Of a stretch of 53,535 nt of DNA, positions 42,624 through 53,052 are shown one piece after another (position 1 is the first letter of the stretch; each line of letters starts with the position of its first letter). Made by a program: the position numbers and the translations under genes. The notes under the pieces were generated by a model that made no database searches, was not told where the DNA came from, and saw nothing but the letters and a program-made list of their open reading frames with translations. This DNA comes from Triparma columacea (taxonomy: Eukaryota; Sar; Bolidophyceae; Parmales; Triparmaceae), in NCBI GenBank assembly GCA_030267965.1, contig BRYA01000156.1, positions 23,256 to 76,790 on the forward strand. The letters run 5' to 3'.

Positions 42624-43526
42624 ATGTGCCTAGACTGCTTCTCCTTCAGCCTGTTCTGCCTAAGTCTGGTGCGACAAGTGAAGTGGTTAGTGATAGGGCG
42701 GGTAACAATTGACGGAAAGAGAGTTGAGCAGAGAGGAGGTGGTGATTTGCTTTCGTACTATCGCCAACATGGCAAGATTTTGGCACGCACCTCTTCTCCG
42801 AGACAGGTATGGTCTTGTCTGTCATACCAACCTCAAATTGAGGCAACTGCATTCTAATCTGCTCCTCCGTCAGGGACGAGTTGTCAAGGTAAGATAACAT
42901 GTCGTCATCACTTCGGCCATACTTGGACGGGTTGGGAAGGGAAGGGAGCGACGAGGTGTTGGCAGGTGCGCGCAGCATATGCTGTTGCTGCTTTTGGTAC
43001 TGCTTTTCCGTGACGACATAGTCTGTGTCCCTTAATGTTCTGCTCGGTGTTGGTGGGGAGGGGGGAATGGGTGATGAGAAGGTTGAGGATGGTGAAGGGG
43101 TGCTAATAGCCAGAAAATAAACGCCCCTAGCTAACTCACTTCGCTCTCAAACCGCTCTTCGACGCGCCACCCCACTGCTTCAAATCTGGACGCAAATCAA
43201 AGTCGGGAGGGGGCTGCTGCCTCTTCTTTTTACGTTGACCTTTGACTCGATTTGTAGGAGCCTTCCTTGATGACCAGTCATCACCCTGAAAAGTAACGAA
43301 AGGGCCGAAGGGGGGTTAGCCTATATGGGATCTTCCTCAGAAATGGATAGAACGGTGGGAGAACTGGCCGTGGGCTTTCAAAACAACTGACCTGGTTGTT
43401 GTACCCCGTGGACTTCACATTCCTTAATCGCGCTATCCGCTTCTCTTCCAGGCTCATCATGCGCTTCTTGAGGTTCGGATGCAACCCATCCTTCCGGTTT
43501 GCCTTCTTCAGGTACGAGTCCGGCAT
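39165..43526 (-). CDS. Large IQ-motif protein with repeated phospho-site modules
   Basis: Five exons: 43526-43392, 43285-43140, 43039-42791, 42665-42461 and 42383-39165; 1,317 residues with every junction in frame. The N-terminal 245 residues are basic and include ten glutamines from a CTGTTG repeat. Residues of about 690-980 carry two alternating short modules: R-R-K/R-S-S-x-x-F-S (four or five copies) and R-R-S-S-V-K-P-G-T-P-x-K-W-A-K-I-D-L-D followed by an acidic run (three copies, the last diverged). Both look like basophilic kinase sites. Near 1020-1120 are three IQ-like calmodulin-binding motifs (AATKLQNIQRQRAAKKK, AAVVLQGKARQKVARKK, AALVLQGKARQRVAKKR). The C-terminus is acidic, then Lys/Glu-rich. 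No enzymatic domain is visible. A cytoskeletal scaffold regulated by calmodulin and phosphorylation is a reasonable guess. Confidence 0.75.
42593..42622. repeat. (CTGTTG)5 repeat encoding polyglutamine
   Basis: Five CTGTTG units, read on the minus strand as alternating CAA and CAG codons, encode ten glutamines in the fourth exon of the IQ-motif gene. A methionine codon directly precedes the run. Confidence 0.95.
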
Positions 43527-43761
43527 GGGTGAAATGAAAATTGAAACCTCGAATTAAAAATCTCGTTGCTTCCCTTGCTCCTTGCTCCTTGCTTGAGAAT
43601 CCAGAATTAAATTAATTGAAATTGTGCTGGGTTGGGGGAAAAAGCACTGTTGAGAGGGGTGCGTAGGGGTCGTCGATAATAAAAATACACAGGGCTTAGA
43701 TGGCTACTTAAGTTCTCTTTTATCTATTCCAACACTAACTTCGTAGAGGGCAAAAATGGTT

Positions 43762-44732
43762 TTATTGGCCACTTCCGGTAACCCGTACTTCAGCGTCAGG
43801 GCGGTCCCTAAGGTAGTAGAGCTTGGCCCTCTTGATCCTCTTCTTCTGCCTTCCCTTGACGAAGTTCTTGGTCAGAACCTTCAGAGAGAGGACGAGAGGA
43901 GAGTGGAGCGGAATCTCCCTTTCAACAACCTCGTCGAGAACAATGTCTCTGCAACGAGCGAAGCGTGTTTGTGTAAGTTTGCAAGTGGTGGCAACGGGGG
44001 ATAGGAGCGACGAGGACCAATTCGAGGAACGCCGCGGAATGCATGTTGCTGATGTTGCGGTGGTTCTGTCCAAACTCAATCTCAATCTCACCTGATAACT
44101 ATGTTTGTGGCTATGCCCTTGTTGCGGACAGCAATTAGGACCCCGCGAACCTTACTTATAGTGCGGGTCTTGGTATCGACTGTTGATGCGTATTCAAGTT
44201 CCACGGAGTCTCCGACTGCAAAGTCAACATCGAAAACCTTGGGCTTGGCAGCCTTGCTCTTCTCCTCTTGCTCCTTCTTGATGATGGAGAGAAGCATCGA
44301 CGCCCTCTTCTTGGGGGTTTTATACTTCAACCGAGTGGAGGGGACGGCGGTGTCATCGTCCGCAGACACCATTTCATCCTCCTCCTCCTCCTCCTCCTCC
44401 TCCTCCTCCACTTCCTCAGTCTCTTTGTCTATTTCGACCTCCTCCGCGGAGGTACCATCGGAGACATCATCATCCTTGGAATCTTGACCACTATCTCCAC
44501 CTACTCCTTTCAAAAGCGACAAAGAAGGACGAAAAGCCCCAGTGGAATAGCTACGACCACCAGCGAGACTGGGAGAAGTGAAAGAGGAAGGTATTTGGGC
44601 AGACACGGGGAAGGAATGCGAGGAAATGTTCAATACGGAAAAAGAAGAACATAGCGGGACCGTCAAACACGTAGAGGAGGGGAGAAATTGGGTGAGACAA
44701 CGGGATGGACGGAGTCGGAGGAGGTTAAGCAT
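43762..44732 (-). CDS. Mitochondrial ribosomal protein bL19m
   Basis: Two exons, 44732-44092 and 43948-43762, phase 2, 275 residues. The first 70 residues are an Arg/Ser/Leu-rich mitochondrial presequence (MLNLLRLRPSRCLTQFLPSS). An Asp/Glu stretch follows, including a long glutamate run from GAG repeats near 44378-44408. The conserved L19 domain is AVGDSVELEYAS, TRTISKVRGVLIAVRNKGIATNIVIRD across the junction, then REIPLHSPLVLSLKVL and KKRIKRAKLYYLRDRP, ending shortly after. bL19 sits at the interface of the two ribosomal subunits. The acidic insert between presequence and domain is not typical of bacterial L19, and might be processed or project from the ribosome. The intron contains the AGCGAAGCG motif. 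Confidence 0.9.
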
Positions 44733-44926
44733 TCTTCCCCTCGAGCTGTTTCGTGCAATCTCGAGACAATTGAGGGAACGATCTGCTATAAATTAGCTTT
44801 GAGTGTATACGAATCGACGCTGCAGGACGAAACAATGGTTTTTGAGATTAGCTGGAATTGAGTCGAGTGAGAGGGAAGGAATGAGGGATTTTGTGAGGAT
44901 TTATATTTTTGGAGGTTTTAACCACC

Positions 44927-47132
44927 ATGTTCTACTCCCAGATCGTCCTCGCTAAGAAGGGCCCACTCGGAAAGATATGGTAAGTCGCTTTTGCACCGAC
45001 TCCCGTCTTTTGGCGAATCTATGGCAAATAATCCCCCCAAGGTTCGAACAGGCGGGGATGGGCCTTTTTGACTTGTTGTGGGGTGGCAAGGATGGCTAGC
45101 GGGTCTCCATTTGAACAGGACGCAGTATTGGATCACCTATCACCCCCTTGATGGGGTTTTATTCCCGTTCGTTCCCTGGGGGTGGGAGGAGAGAGAGGGA
45201 GGGAGAGGGGGGGAAGTCGAGCTGTGTCTTGGGGGTGATTTTTTCGTCTTTTAGTGATATCATCGGTACCTTCTTGAGTCTAGGCTGTTCAAATGTACCA
45301 AATCTACTCGGATTTTCCCAATTAATTCCATAACCTGCGCAAACTCACCTGAAATTCCCTCCACTCCCCTCCTCTCCTCTCCCCCCGACCCCTTCCCTCC
45401 CTTCTCTCTCCCCCCCCTCCCCCTCAGGCTCGCCGCCCACTTCTCCGACAAGAAGCTGGCTAAGCCCCAGATCTTCAACACGGATATTGCGTCCTCCGTG
45501 GAGTCCATCGTGAACCCCACCGTCCCGCTTGCTCTCCGTGTCTCTGGTCACCTCCTCTTGGGAGTTGTCCGCATCTACTCCCGTAAGGTCAAGTACCTTA
45601 TGGCTGACTGTAACGAGGCTCTTGTCAAGATCAAGATGGCCTTTCGCCCCGGTGCCGTGGACATGGACGAGAACAACAACAGGCAGCAGACCAACCCTGC
45701 CCAGATCAACGTTGCCAACTTTGGAGAATTCGTCGACGCCGGAAACGGCACCGGTATTGTCCTCATGAACGACGGCGCCGATAACAACGGCGACGCCTTC
45801 GCTCTCCCCTTCTCCCTTGATGCCCTCCCCACCAACAACGACTGGGTGGTTGCTACTCAGGACGAGGGTAAGGCTAACACCAGTGGGATGGACTCCTTCG
45901 CCGCGTACGGCGGGGAGAACTGGGAGGCCTTCAACCCCGACGCTGCCGGCGACGAGAACTTCTTCGACGACGACGGCATGGGAGGCTCCCCCTCCAAGAG
46001 GGGCAGGTACAGCGACGTTGAGATGGTCCGTGGCGCCAACGACAGTGGCACAGACGGCCTCGAGGCCAGGAGGATGTCCGCCGGAGGCAGCATGAAAGAC
46101 GGCTTCAACGACGATGGCTTCGGAAACGACAACGACATGATGCTCCCTGACGACATGGACGAGTTCGGCGCTAACGATGTCTCAATGGACGTCTCGGGTG
46201 ACATCATGGGCGGGAGGGCATCCGGGATGGGAATCGATGGCCTTGACGGTGGGGCCCCCAACAAGAGGAAGAGGAAGCTCCGCAAGGTCGTCATAGACAA
46301 CGACAACACCGAGCTGTCCTCCGAGCACATCAAGAAAATGCTTCAGGACACCTCCAAAATCACAGGGAAGGCGTTCGACCCTAGGACAGTCTCTGACGAC
46401 GAGGATGAGAACGAGGAAGCCGGGGCCGTCAGAGACCTCAGCTGGGAGGAGCAATTCCAGAGGCCTTGCATCGGAAGCGACGGTATGATCGCCCCCGAGC
46501 TCCTCAACGTCTGGGCCCGCACCCTCACCACCGACAACACAGTTGGCTACAGACTCAAGAGAAGCGTCCGCCGCCAGATGGCCATGGCCAGGGTCGAGGA
46601 AGAGGAGGAGATGAAGCAGAAGGCTGCAGCGGTAGATGATATCGAAGGGGGCAGGTTCGCAGATGACGAAGGAATGGTCCTCGGAGGCGACGACGACCAG
46701 TTCGACATGGGAGGGGACGACTATTACGGGAACGACGACATCATGGAGATGCCTGCCGACGTCAGCTTTGGATCTATCGCCGACGCCACTGCCGGGAAGA
46801 ACAGCATGGGCGGAGAGGAGTTCGACCTCCGGGCCGTCAACGATATTGCCGGCAGTAAGGTTGGGGAGGATGGAGGAAAGTGGCACCCTCACACGAGCAA
46901 GGTCCTTGGCATGCTCAAGAACAACATGACGACCGCCGACGACGAAAGTCTCTCCTTCAACAACCTCTCTGTCGGATGTAGCAGGAGGACCGCCGCAGGA
47001 GTCTTCTTTGAGCTCCTTCAGCTCAAGACTTGGGACTTCATCAACGTCGATCAGAATGAGGCCTACGGGGACATCGTGATCACCCCCGGAGTCAAATTTG
47101 AGGACGAGGTCGGTGAGGCAGTCGCCGCTTAG
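44927..47132 (+). CDS. Cohesin kleisin subunit, Rad21/Scc1 family
   Basis: Two exons, 44927-44979 and 45428-47132, phase 2, 585 residues. The N-terminus [28 protein letters not shown] is the Rad21/Rec8 signature that contacts Smc3, followed by [27 protein letters not shown]. The middle is acidic and Gly/Asn/Asp-rich, as expected of the flexible kleisin linker that separase cuts. The C-terminal winged helix ([30 protein letters not shown]) binds the Smc1 head. The protein closes the cohesin ring that holds sister chromatids together. I favour Rad21 over meiotic Rec8 because both terminal domains are close to consensus, but the two cannot be told apart with certainty by eye. The gene diverges from bL19m across 194 bases. 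Confidence 0.92.
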
Positions 47133-47677
47133 GGGGCAACAGCGAGCGCGAAAGGAGAATCTTGTTTATTTAGTGGGGGAGGGGAGGGAGGGAAGAAGAT
47201 CGTGGTGTTAGGGGAAACGTGAATGGTCAAACCAAAATATCTCAGTCTTATTACGAAATGGTTTCCTCGCTTATATATATTAGCGTTCCCAATTTATAAA
47301 ATTAAAATCATTTAAGTAGCGGACCGCTGTGGATCCTTATCAAGAAGTAAGGAGAAAAGCGCGCAATTAAAACTTCATCGTCTTTGTTGTTTGGAACAAG
47401 AAAATTATTTGAAGTCTTCAAGTCTGGAGAGGCCAGAAAATTATTTGGAACCAAGGTTTTTGGGTTTTTTTAATTTAGGGACGTTTAGAGTAATTTAATG
47501 GTAGATATAAGTGAGTTTATATCACATTTGTTACAGCCCCGAAGAGTTGTTTGTTGAGTCATCAACTCAGTCTCGAATTGAGGAATCAATCATCATCAAC
47601 CAAAGTTCGGCCTCTTGAAATAAACAGGAAACAACGACAAACTGGAACCTACGGTAGCCTGCGAATATCAACCGAAC
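47133..47677. other. Intergenic spacer between cohesin and helicase genes
   Basis: The spacer between Rad21 and the helicase begins with a G-rich run, then becomes AT-rich from about 47230 (for example near 47280 and 47460-47520). It should contain the Rad21 3' UTR and the helicase promoter. I find no open frame with domain content and no RNA gene. Confidence 0.45.
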
Positions 47678-50600
47678 ATGAATAGAAAGATGATACCAAT
47701 GCAAATGCCGATGGCTCCGATGGGTTCCAGAATGCAGATGGGTCCGATGCCGCCGATGGGTCCGATGCCGCCGATGGGTCCGATGCCTGGCACCAATCTC
47801 GCGGATACTTATTTGTCGGTGCTGACGTTTTCTCCGTGGAGCCTGTGCTCTTATTTCAACTTAGAGGGGCAGGCGGAGGAGAAGAATTGGGAGAAGAATT
47901 GGCATGCATACATTTCAATGGCAAATGTAAATAAGCAATTCGTCAAAGACGGGGGGGAATTGCAGTTTATGCAGGGGAGCAACAATAACTCCAAGAACCC
48001 CAACGGGTGTGTGGTCGTAATGATGGAAGTCAAAGATAAATACAAAAGGGTTGGGGTTCCACACCACCAATATCCACCACCTGGTGTAATCGAATTTGCT
48101 TCGAAGTTGGCGTTCACCAAGAGGAACGCAGCGGAGTACGGTCAAAATTATTCGAGGACGACCGGAGATGGGGTGACGTGGATTCTCAATGATGTCTTGC
48201 GAAAGAAGAAGCGCTGTTTCTTCATTGTTTTTTCGAAAGGCAGCGAACAGAAGTTTCGCGGGCTCTCATACCGCCTTCAGATCAAAACCTCAAAATCCCT
48301 TCCGGCCCTTGGCATTTTTATTCCGATAGCGCCGGGACTAAAGCAGACCGTGATCACTGAAGTTAGCGGAAAGGCGCCTATTTTGATCGGTGAAGACTTC
48401 AATTTTGCAGAAATGCCAATTGGCGCACCGCAACTTCCGACAGGAATGGAGTTGTCAGCGCCACGAAAGGAGTTGGCAGTAGAGTTGGCAGTGAAGTCAT
48501 CGAAATTGTCAGTAAAGTCGTCGAAATTCCTCCCTGAACAAAAGCTCAAGCAGTGGATGGAATCAGACGAGCATGACGTTCTAACCGCGGGTCGCTCCTA
48601 CTCTTTGGTAAAGAACGAAATTCTGGACGTCCTTGGGGAGTGTGGAGGAGCCAACGACGGAATTGTCGCCTATAGCCTGGTTTCGCACTCGCTCTACCAG
48701 GGAACAAGAGAAATCTTGATCCGCCGCCGCGCCGACAGGACTACCACGGAGAATTTGGCTTTTTGGGAGTGGAAAAATAGCTGCCTGAACGGCGAGAGGG
48801 TGCTGATGGAGTTGTCGAGCGACGGGGAAGGCACCGTTGATCACTCGAACATAGTCGCCTTTTGCAACAAGCAGGGTCAGGGGGGTGAGGACAAGAGGGA
48901 GGAGGATAGGGTATGTCTTGGGTTTCTCAAGCACCTTGCCTCACTGTGCGCAACGGAAGCAGAAGCAAAGAGATACGCTGCTGAGAAATACAGCGAGTAC
49001 AGTAAGAAGATGCACACCTTCAAACCCAAGCATAAAATCTCCTTGGTTGAACCCCCCAAGTGCAAGGATTCTGGTAATTGTCTGGCTTGCTTACATCGTA
49101 AGGAGTGCGCGTTTCACACACAGGTTCTCGAAACACACAGGTTCGGTCCTCGAAAACTCTGGCAGCTCAAGGAATCGAACGAAATCTTTGATAATGTCTG
49201 CAAATTCTCGCAGTTCGAGGAATTCTTGATCACGTTTGAGGTCAAGGGTGAGAAATCTGTCGCACTCTAACCCTCCTCCCCTTCTCCTCCTAACCCTAAC
49301 GCTCCCACCCCCCCCCCACCCCCCCCCACCCCCCCCAAGGCCTGGGCGAGAATAGACCGCTCGTCACGCTTTTCCAACCTATCCAATTCCGCGTGGAAGT
49401 TGACGGGTTGGTTAACAACATTGTAGGGATCGTTATCGATGCTAGGCTGGCAACTGAGGAGATAACTGTGAAGATGCCCTCGCCTTGCGTGGCAAACTGG
49501 ATTGAGGACAAAAATAGAGAGCTGACGGACCCAACAGACCCGCTAAATTTCTTCGATTTCCCTCACCTACCCTACCTCCGCTTTTTTCTAGCAGCGGCTG
49601 GGCTCAACACATCGTGGTGGCCGGAGAAGGGATCGCCATACCGATTTGACCCCCGGTATTCCTTCGAAAATTTCAGGTCTCGTTGTGGAGATTTCAAATG
49701 CCCGGCGGCCCTTGCTGCCATGTCCGGCGGCAACCCAATCGAGCTCTTGTTTGACTTGCGGTATGGGATCGGTGTTTCTAAAGCCGAGACTCTCGAGCGA
49801 TGCAACTTGCTGTCTGCAACGTTCCATTATCAAGAGGGAGAAGGGGATTTGGATTTAGTTGTCAAGAACGTGAAGAGCGCCGAAATCAACCTTGTCTCGA
49901 AGCTGTACCACAGACAATGGAGGTCAACTGTTACCCCAACAGCAAGAGACAATATTCGGCGCCTCCTTGTACCGAGTGCAAGTGGCCCGAACCCACCACA
50001 AAAGCTTCCACGGCCACCCGCCACAAAAAGCCTCTCCTACTTTAATCAGAACATTAACCGAGAGCAGCGCCATGCCGTCTACGACATTGTCAATGGCCTT
50101 CACGGTGACGTTCCTTATCTGATTTGGGGTCCTCCAGGGACTGGTGCGTAGAGGGAGCGGGGGGGAACAAGCGGGGGAGCGATGAGGAGCGAAACGAAGA
50201 GCGAAGCGAGGTAGTATATTAACCCCCTCCCCCCTCTCCTCAACCCAGGAAAAACTACCACCATTGTTGAGGCCATTGCACAATTGATCGAGAAAGGGGG
50301 GGGGGAAGGAAGGGAGGAAAACGCAGAGAACACCGTTGTCGTCTGCGCTCCTAGCGATGCCGCAGCGGACGTTATCGCTCAGAGGTTGATCAGCATTCTT
50401 CCCCAGAATCCCGGGAGACTGATGAGGTTGAGCCATTTCCAGCGTAAGATGGACTCTGTCCCCGTCTCTCTTCTATCTTATTCACCCAACAAGGACGGAA
50501 TCATGGTAATCCCTGACGCGGAAGAGTTGGCAACAACAAGAATTGTCGTGGTTACAACTTTTATCGCCGGTTGCCTTCCGAAAGGATGGATTTCGAGCGT

Positions 50601-51744
50601 CACGCATTGTGAGTATTAAAATGTATTTTTCCTCTTCTAGCTCTCAACGCAAAACTCACCTCGTCAGGCGTCCTCGTGGCCATTTTCAGGTTTTATCGAT
50701 GAGAGTTGTCAGGCAACGGAACCCGAGTCTTTGATATCGCTGTTTCAGCTTAAACCAACCTGCTCAGTCATTCTTAGTGGAGACCCTCGACAGCTAGGGC
50801 CAAGCATCTTCAGTTCCGCTGCAGGCCGTCAGGGCCTTTGCGTCAGCATGCAGGAAAGGTTGATGACTCTAGATATCTATCATAGCGGCTTATTTGCCAC
50901 CTCACAGCATCTCAGAGGAAATTACCGGAGCCACGAGAGCATTTTAGCGGTGTCGTCGTCCCTGTTTTATGACTCTAAGCTGCGTTCGCTGGCTGATGAC
51001 GCAAAAAAGAACAGATCGCTAAATTGGGAGGGCCTCGAAGGGAGAGACTTCCCGCTTCTTTTCTACGACTCGAGCGACGGAGAGCACATGTCGCAGGTAG
51101 ATAATCCAAGCTTCTTCAACAAGCACGAGACCACAATCTGCGTCCAATTCGTACAGAAACTTATACGGAGCGAGAACCTGCAGATTCAGTACGACGACAT
51201 AGCCATCATTACCCCTTTCCGTGCCCAGGTTCTTCGATTACGCAAGGAACTCCGTAAAATTGGAGCTTACGGGGTCGGCGTTGGACAGATCGAAGACTAC
51301 CAGGGTCAAGAGAAAGCAATCGTCATCATTACAACTGTTCTTACGGAGGCTGAGACGAGGTGGCAGGGGGAGGATGGTCAGAATTCGCTTGGGTTTTTGA
51401 GGGATCCAAAAAAGTTCAATGTCGCGATCTCACGTGCGGAAGGGCTCTGCATCTTTATAGGGAAAGTTGACTTCCTCCTTGAGAGCGAGGACAATTATTT
51501 TGCCGCCCTCATAACACACTGCAAAGCAAACGAATCGATCTCTGGGGACGCCTCTTCCAACCACGTTACCACTGGCCTTGGCAGCAAAGGTGGCTCCAGC
51601 GATTTTGATTACAAAGGCCTCGACGCCCTTCTGCATTACATCGAGGAGACGGGCCTGGGAAAAGGGAGCGAGTTTGATAAAATGGAGAACGCAATGCGCG
51701 GCTATAGCAGTTGTGAAGGGGACAGGTGGAGGATAACTCTTTAA
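47678..51744 (+). CDS. Superfamily 1 RNA/DNA helicase, UPF1/MOV10-like
   Basis: Four exons: 47678-49247, 49340-50143, 50249-50608 and 50690-51744, all phase 1, 1,262 residues. Helicase motifs appear in order: GPPGTGKTTT (Walker A, across a junction, K793), FIDESCQATEPE (motif II, with DESC at 915-918), GDPRQLGP (motif III, about 942), HLRGNYRSHESI (motif IV region), GVGQIEDYQGQEKAIVIITTV (motif V) and FNVAISRAEGL (motif VI). This is the UPF1/MOV10/SMUBP2 subgroup, which unwinds RNA or remodels RNPs. The start shows MGPMPP repeats, then about 450 residues I cannot assign. A Cys/His cluster near 462-480 (C-x5-C-x2-C-x5-C-x2-H) may bind zinc. A beta-barrel-like region (ITVKMPSPCVANW) precedes the motor as in MOV10. 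The C-terminus is an additional helical tail. A role in RNA surveillance or silencing is inferred. Confidence 0.85.
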
Positions 51745-51924
51745 GTGAGGTTGAAGATGAACGTGAGGACGGAGGAAGGGCGAGGAGATTGAGGGGGGCA
51801 TGCTGAGGAGCGAGAGACACTACGGTCTGGGAACTTGCAAGGTATTAGACATGTTGCAGAACCCAAACAACAATGAAGGAAAGGGGGGGGAGCGCCTTTC
51901 TGTTCAATAGGGGACAAACTAAGG

Positions 51925-52263
51925 ATGGGTCGTAGGTGTGGTTGCATAGTAACGGGTGGTACAGCTTGGGGTGTCAAGAAGGAGCTGGACGGACTTAAGG
52001 TAGGGGGAGGTGGGGCGAAGGTTATTGTTGAGGGTGGACCTGGGACACTGCAGAGGTGGATTGATGAAGAGTGCTGGGACTTTATTGTTGTTACGGTTGG
52101 GGGGAAATGGTGGGGGGGGGGGAGGGGAAGAGTGAGGATGAAGAATGGGGTGGAAGGAAGGTTCTTCAAGGTTGGGAAGGACGTCGTTTGGGTGGCGAAG
52201 AATATGGGGGGGAAGGGGAGAGGGGGAGGGGGAGGGGGCTATTGTAACGAGGTCATACCCTAA
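51925..52263 (+). CDS. Possible RibD C-terminal-like fragment
   Basis: An open frame of 112 residues starting with ATG. Residues near 32-55 read KVIVEGGPGTLQRWIDEECW and then a hydrophobic strand with a Gly-Gly turn, resembling the nucleotide-binding end of the RibD/dihydrofolate-reductase-like fold of riboflavin synthesis enzymes, in which V-E-G-G is characteristic. Everything upstream of that fold is missing, and the second half is Gly/Lys-rich from G-repeat DNA. It could be a decayed fragment, the last exon of a gene whose other exons I failed to see, or a chance frame. Confidence 0.3.
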   Translation: MGRRCGCIVTGGTAWGVKKELDGLKVGGGGAKVIVEGGPGTLQRWIDEECWDFIVVTVGGKWWGGGRGRVRMKNGVEGRFFKVGKDVVWVAKNMGGKGRGGGGGGYCNEVIP

Positions 52264-53046
52264 TGTGGATACATGAAATCGCACCATTTTTTAGGGTTGG
52301 AATTATATTTCAAGAAGAAGGGCAAATCTCTCCGCCTCTCCTCTCCGGCCACAATTTTGTCAATAATGTTAAACCTTGCATTTAGCAAACGCTTATCTTA
52401 AGTTACTTTACTCCCAGCTTCCATTCCCTGCGATGAAACTTGCAGAAGGGGCAAGTTCAAAAGATTTTTGTCTCCTCCCAGAGTTCGAAACAAAGGAAAG
52501 AAAAAAACCCAACCTGCTGCGGCGCTCAAATCTTGAGGATAAAATTACAATTTCTTGCTTGTGAGTACGCAATCAGGACTTGAGATAAAGTGAGAGTCCT
52601 TCTCTTCCATCTAGTGTCTAGGCTTCCCGTTAAAACCGCGTGAGTTGGGGTTGGGAGGACAACCTGCATGGTGTTTCGTGGGCCAGAGGGTTCAGTTGGG
52701 GCCAAATTTTTTGCAATTCACGGAAGGAATTTGGACCCTGGTTATGTTACATCGACCGCTGTTACTATATTATATACTAAAAATCGACAGGAATCAATTA
52801 CTGGGACGACTCTTGTAAAAATGTCTCTTCCAAAACACAAGCTCGTTCATCAAGGCTGTTAATCCTATCAACACATAAGACAATCCCGGCTTGGGGATGG
52901 GCGTCATTCCGTTCCCTATTGCGAATCATCGTGATGGTAGATTATTTGGCTCACACCATTTCCATCGTCTCCGCAGATTACAGCAACCACTGTAAGCTTC
53001 ACAAGCATAAGGAAGAAGGTTTGACGAGGATGAGTAACGTTCCGAA
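52264..53046 (+). other. Unassigned region with possible exon fragments
   Basis: No recognised gene. A frame at 52433-52560 (MKLAEGASSKDFCLLPEFE) ends at a good GTGAGT donor and could be a first exon. A later frame at 52668-52862 opens with MVFRGPEGSVGAKFF. A CTCCGCAG acceptor-like site at 52972-52979 directly precedes sequence leading into the duplicated units on the right. I could not link these into a single in-frame chain, so no CDS is claimed. Confidence 0.3.
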
Positions 53047-53052
53047 TAGTGA

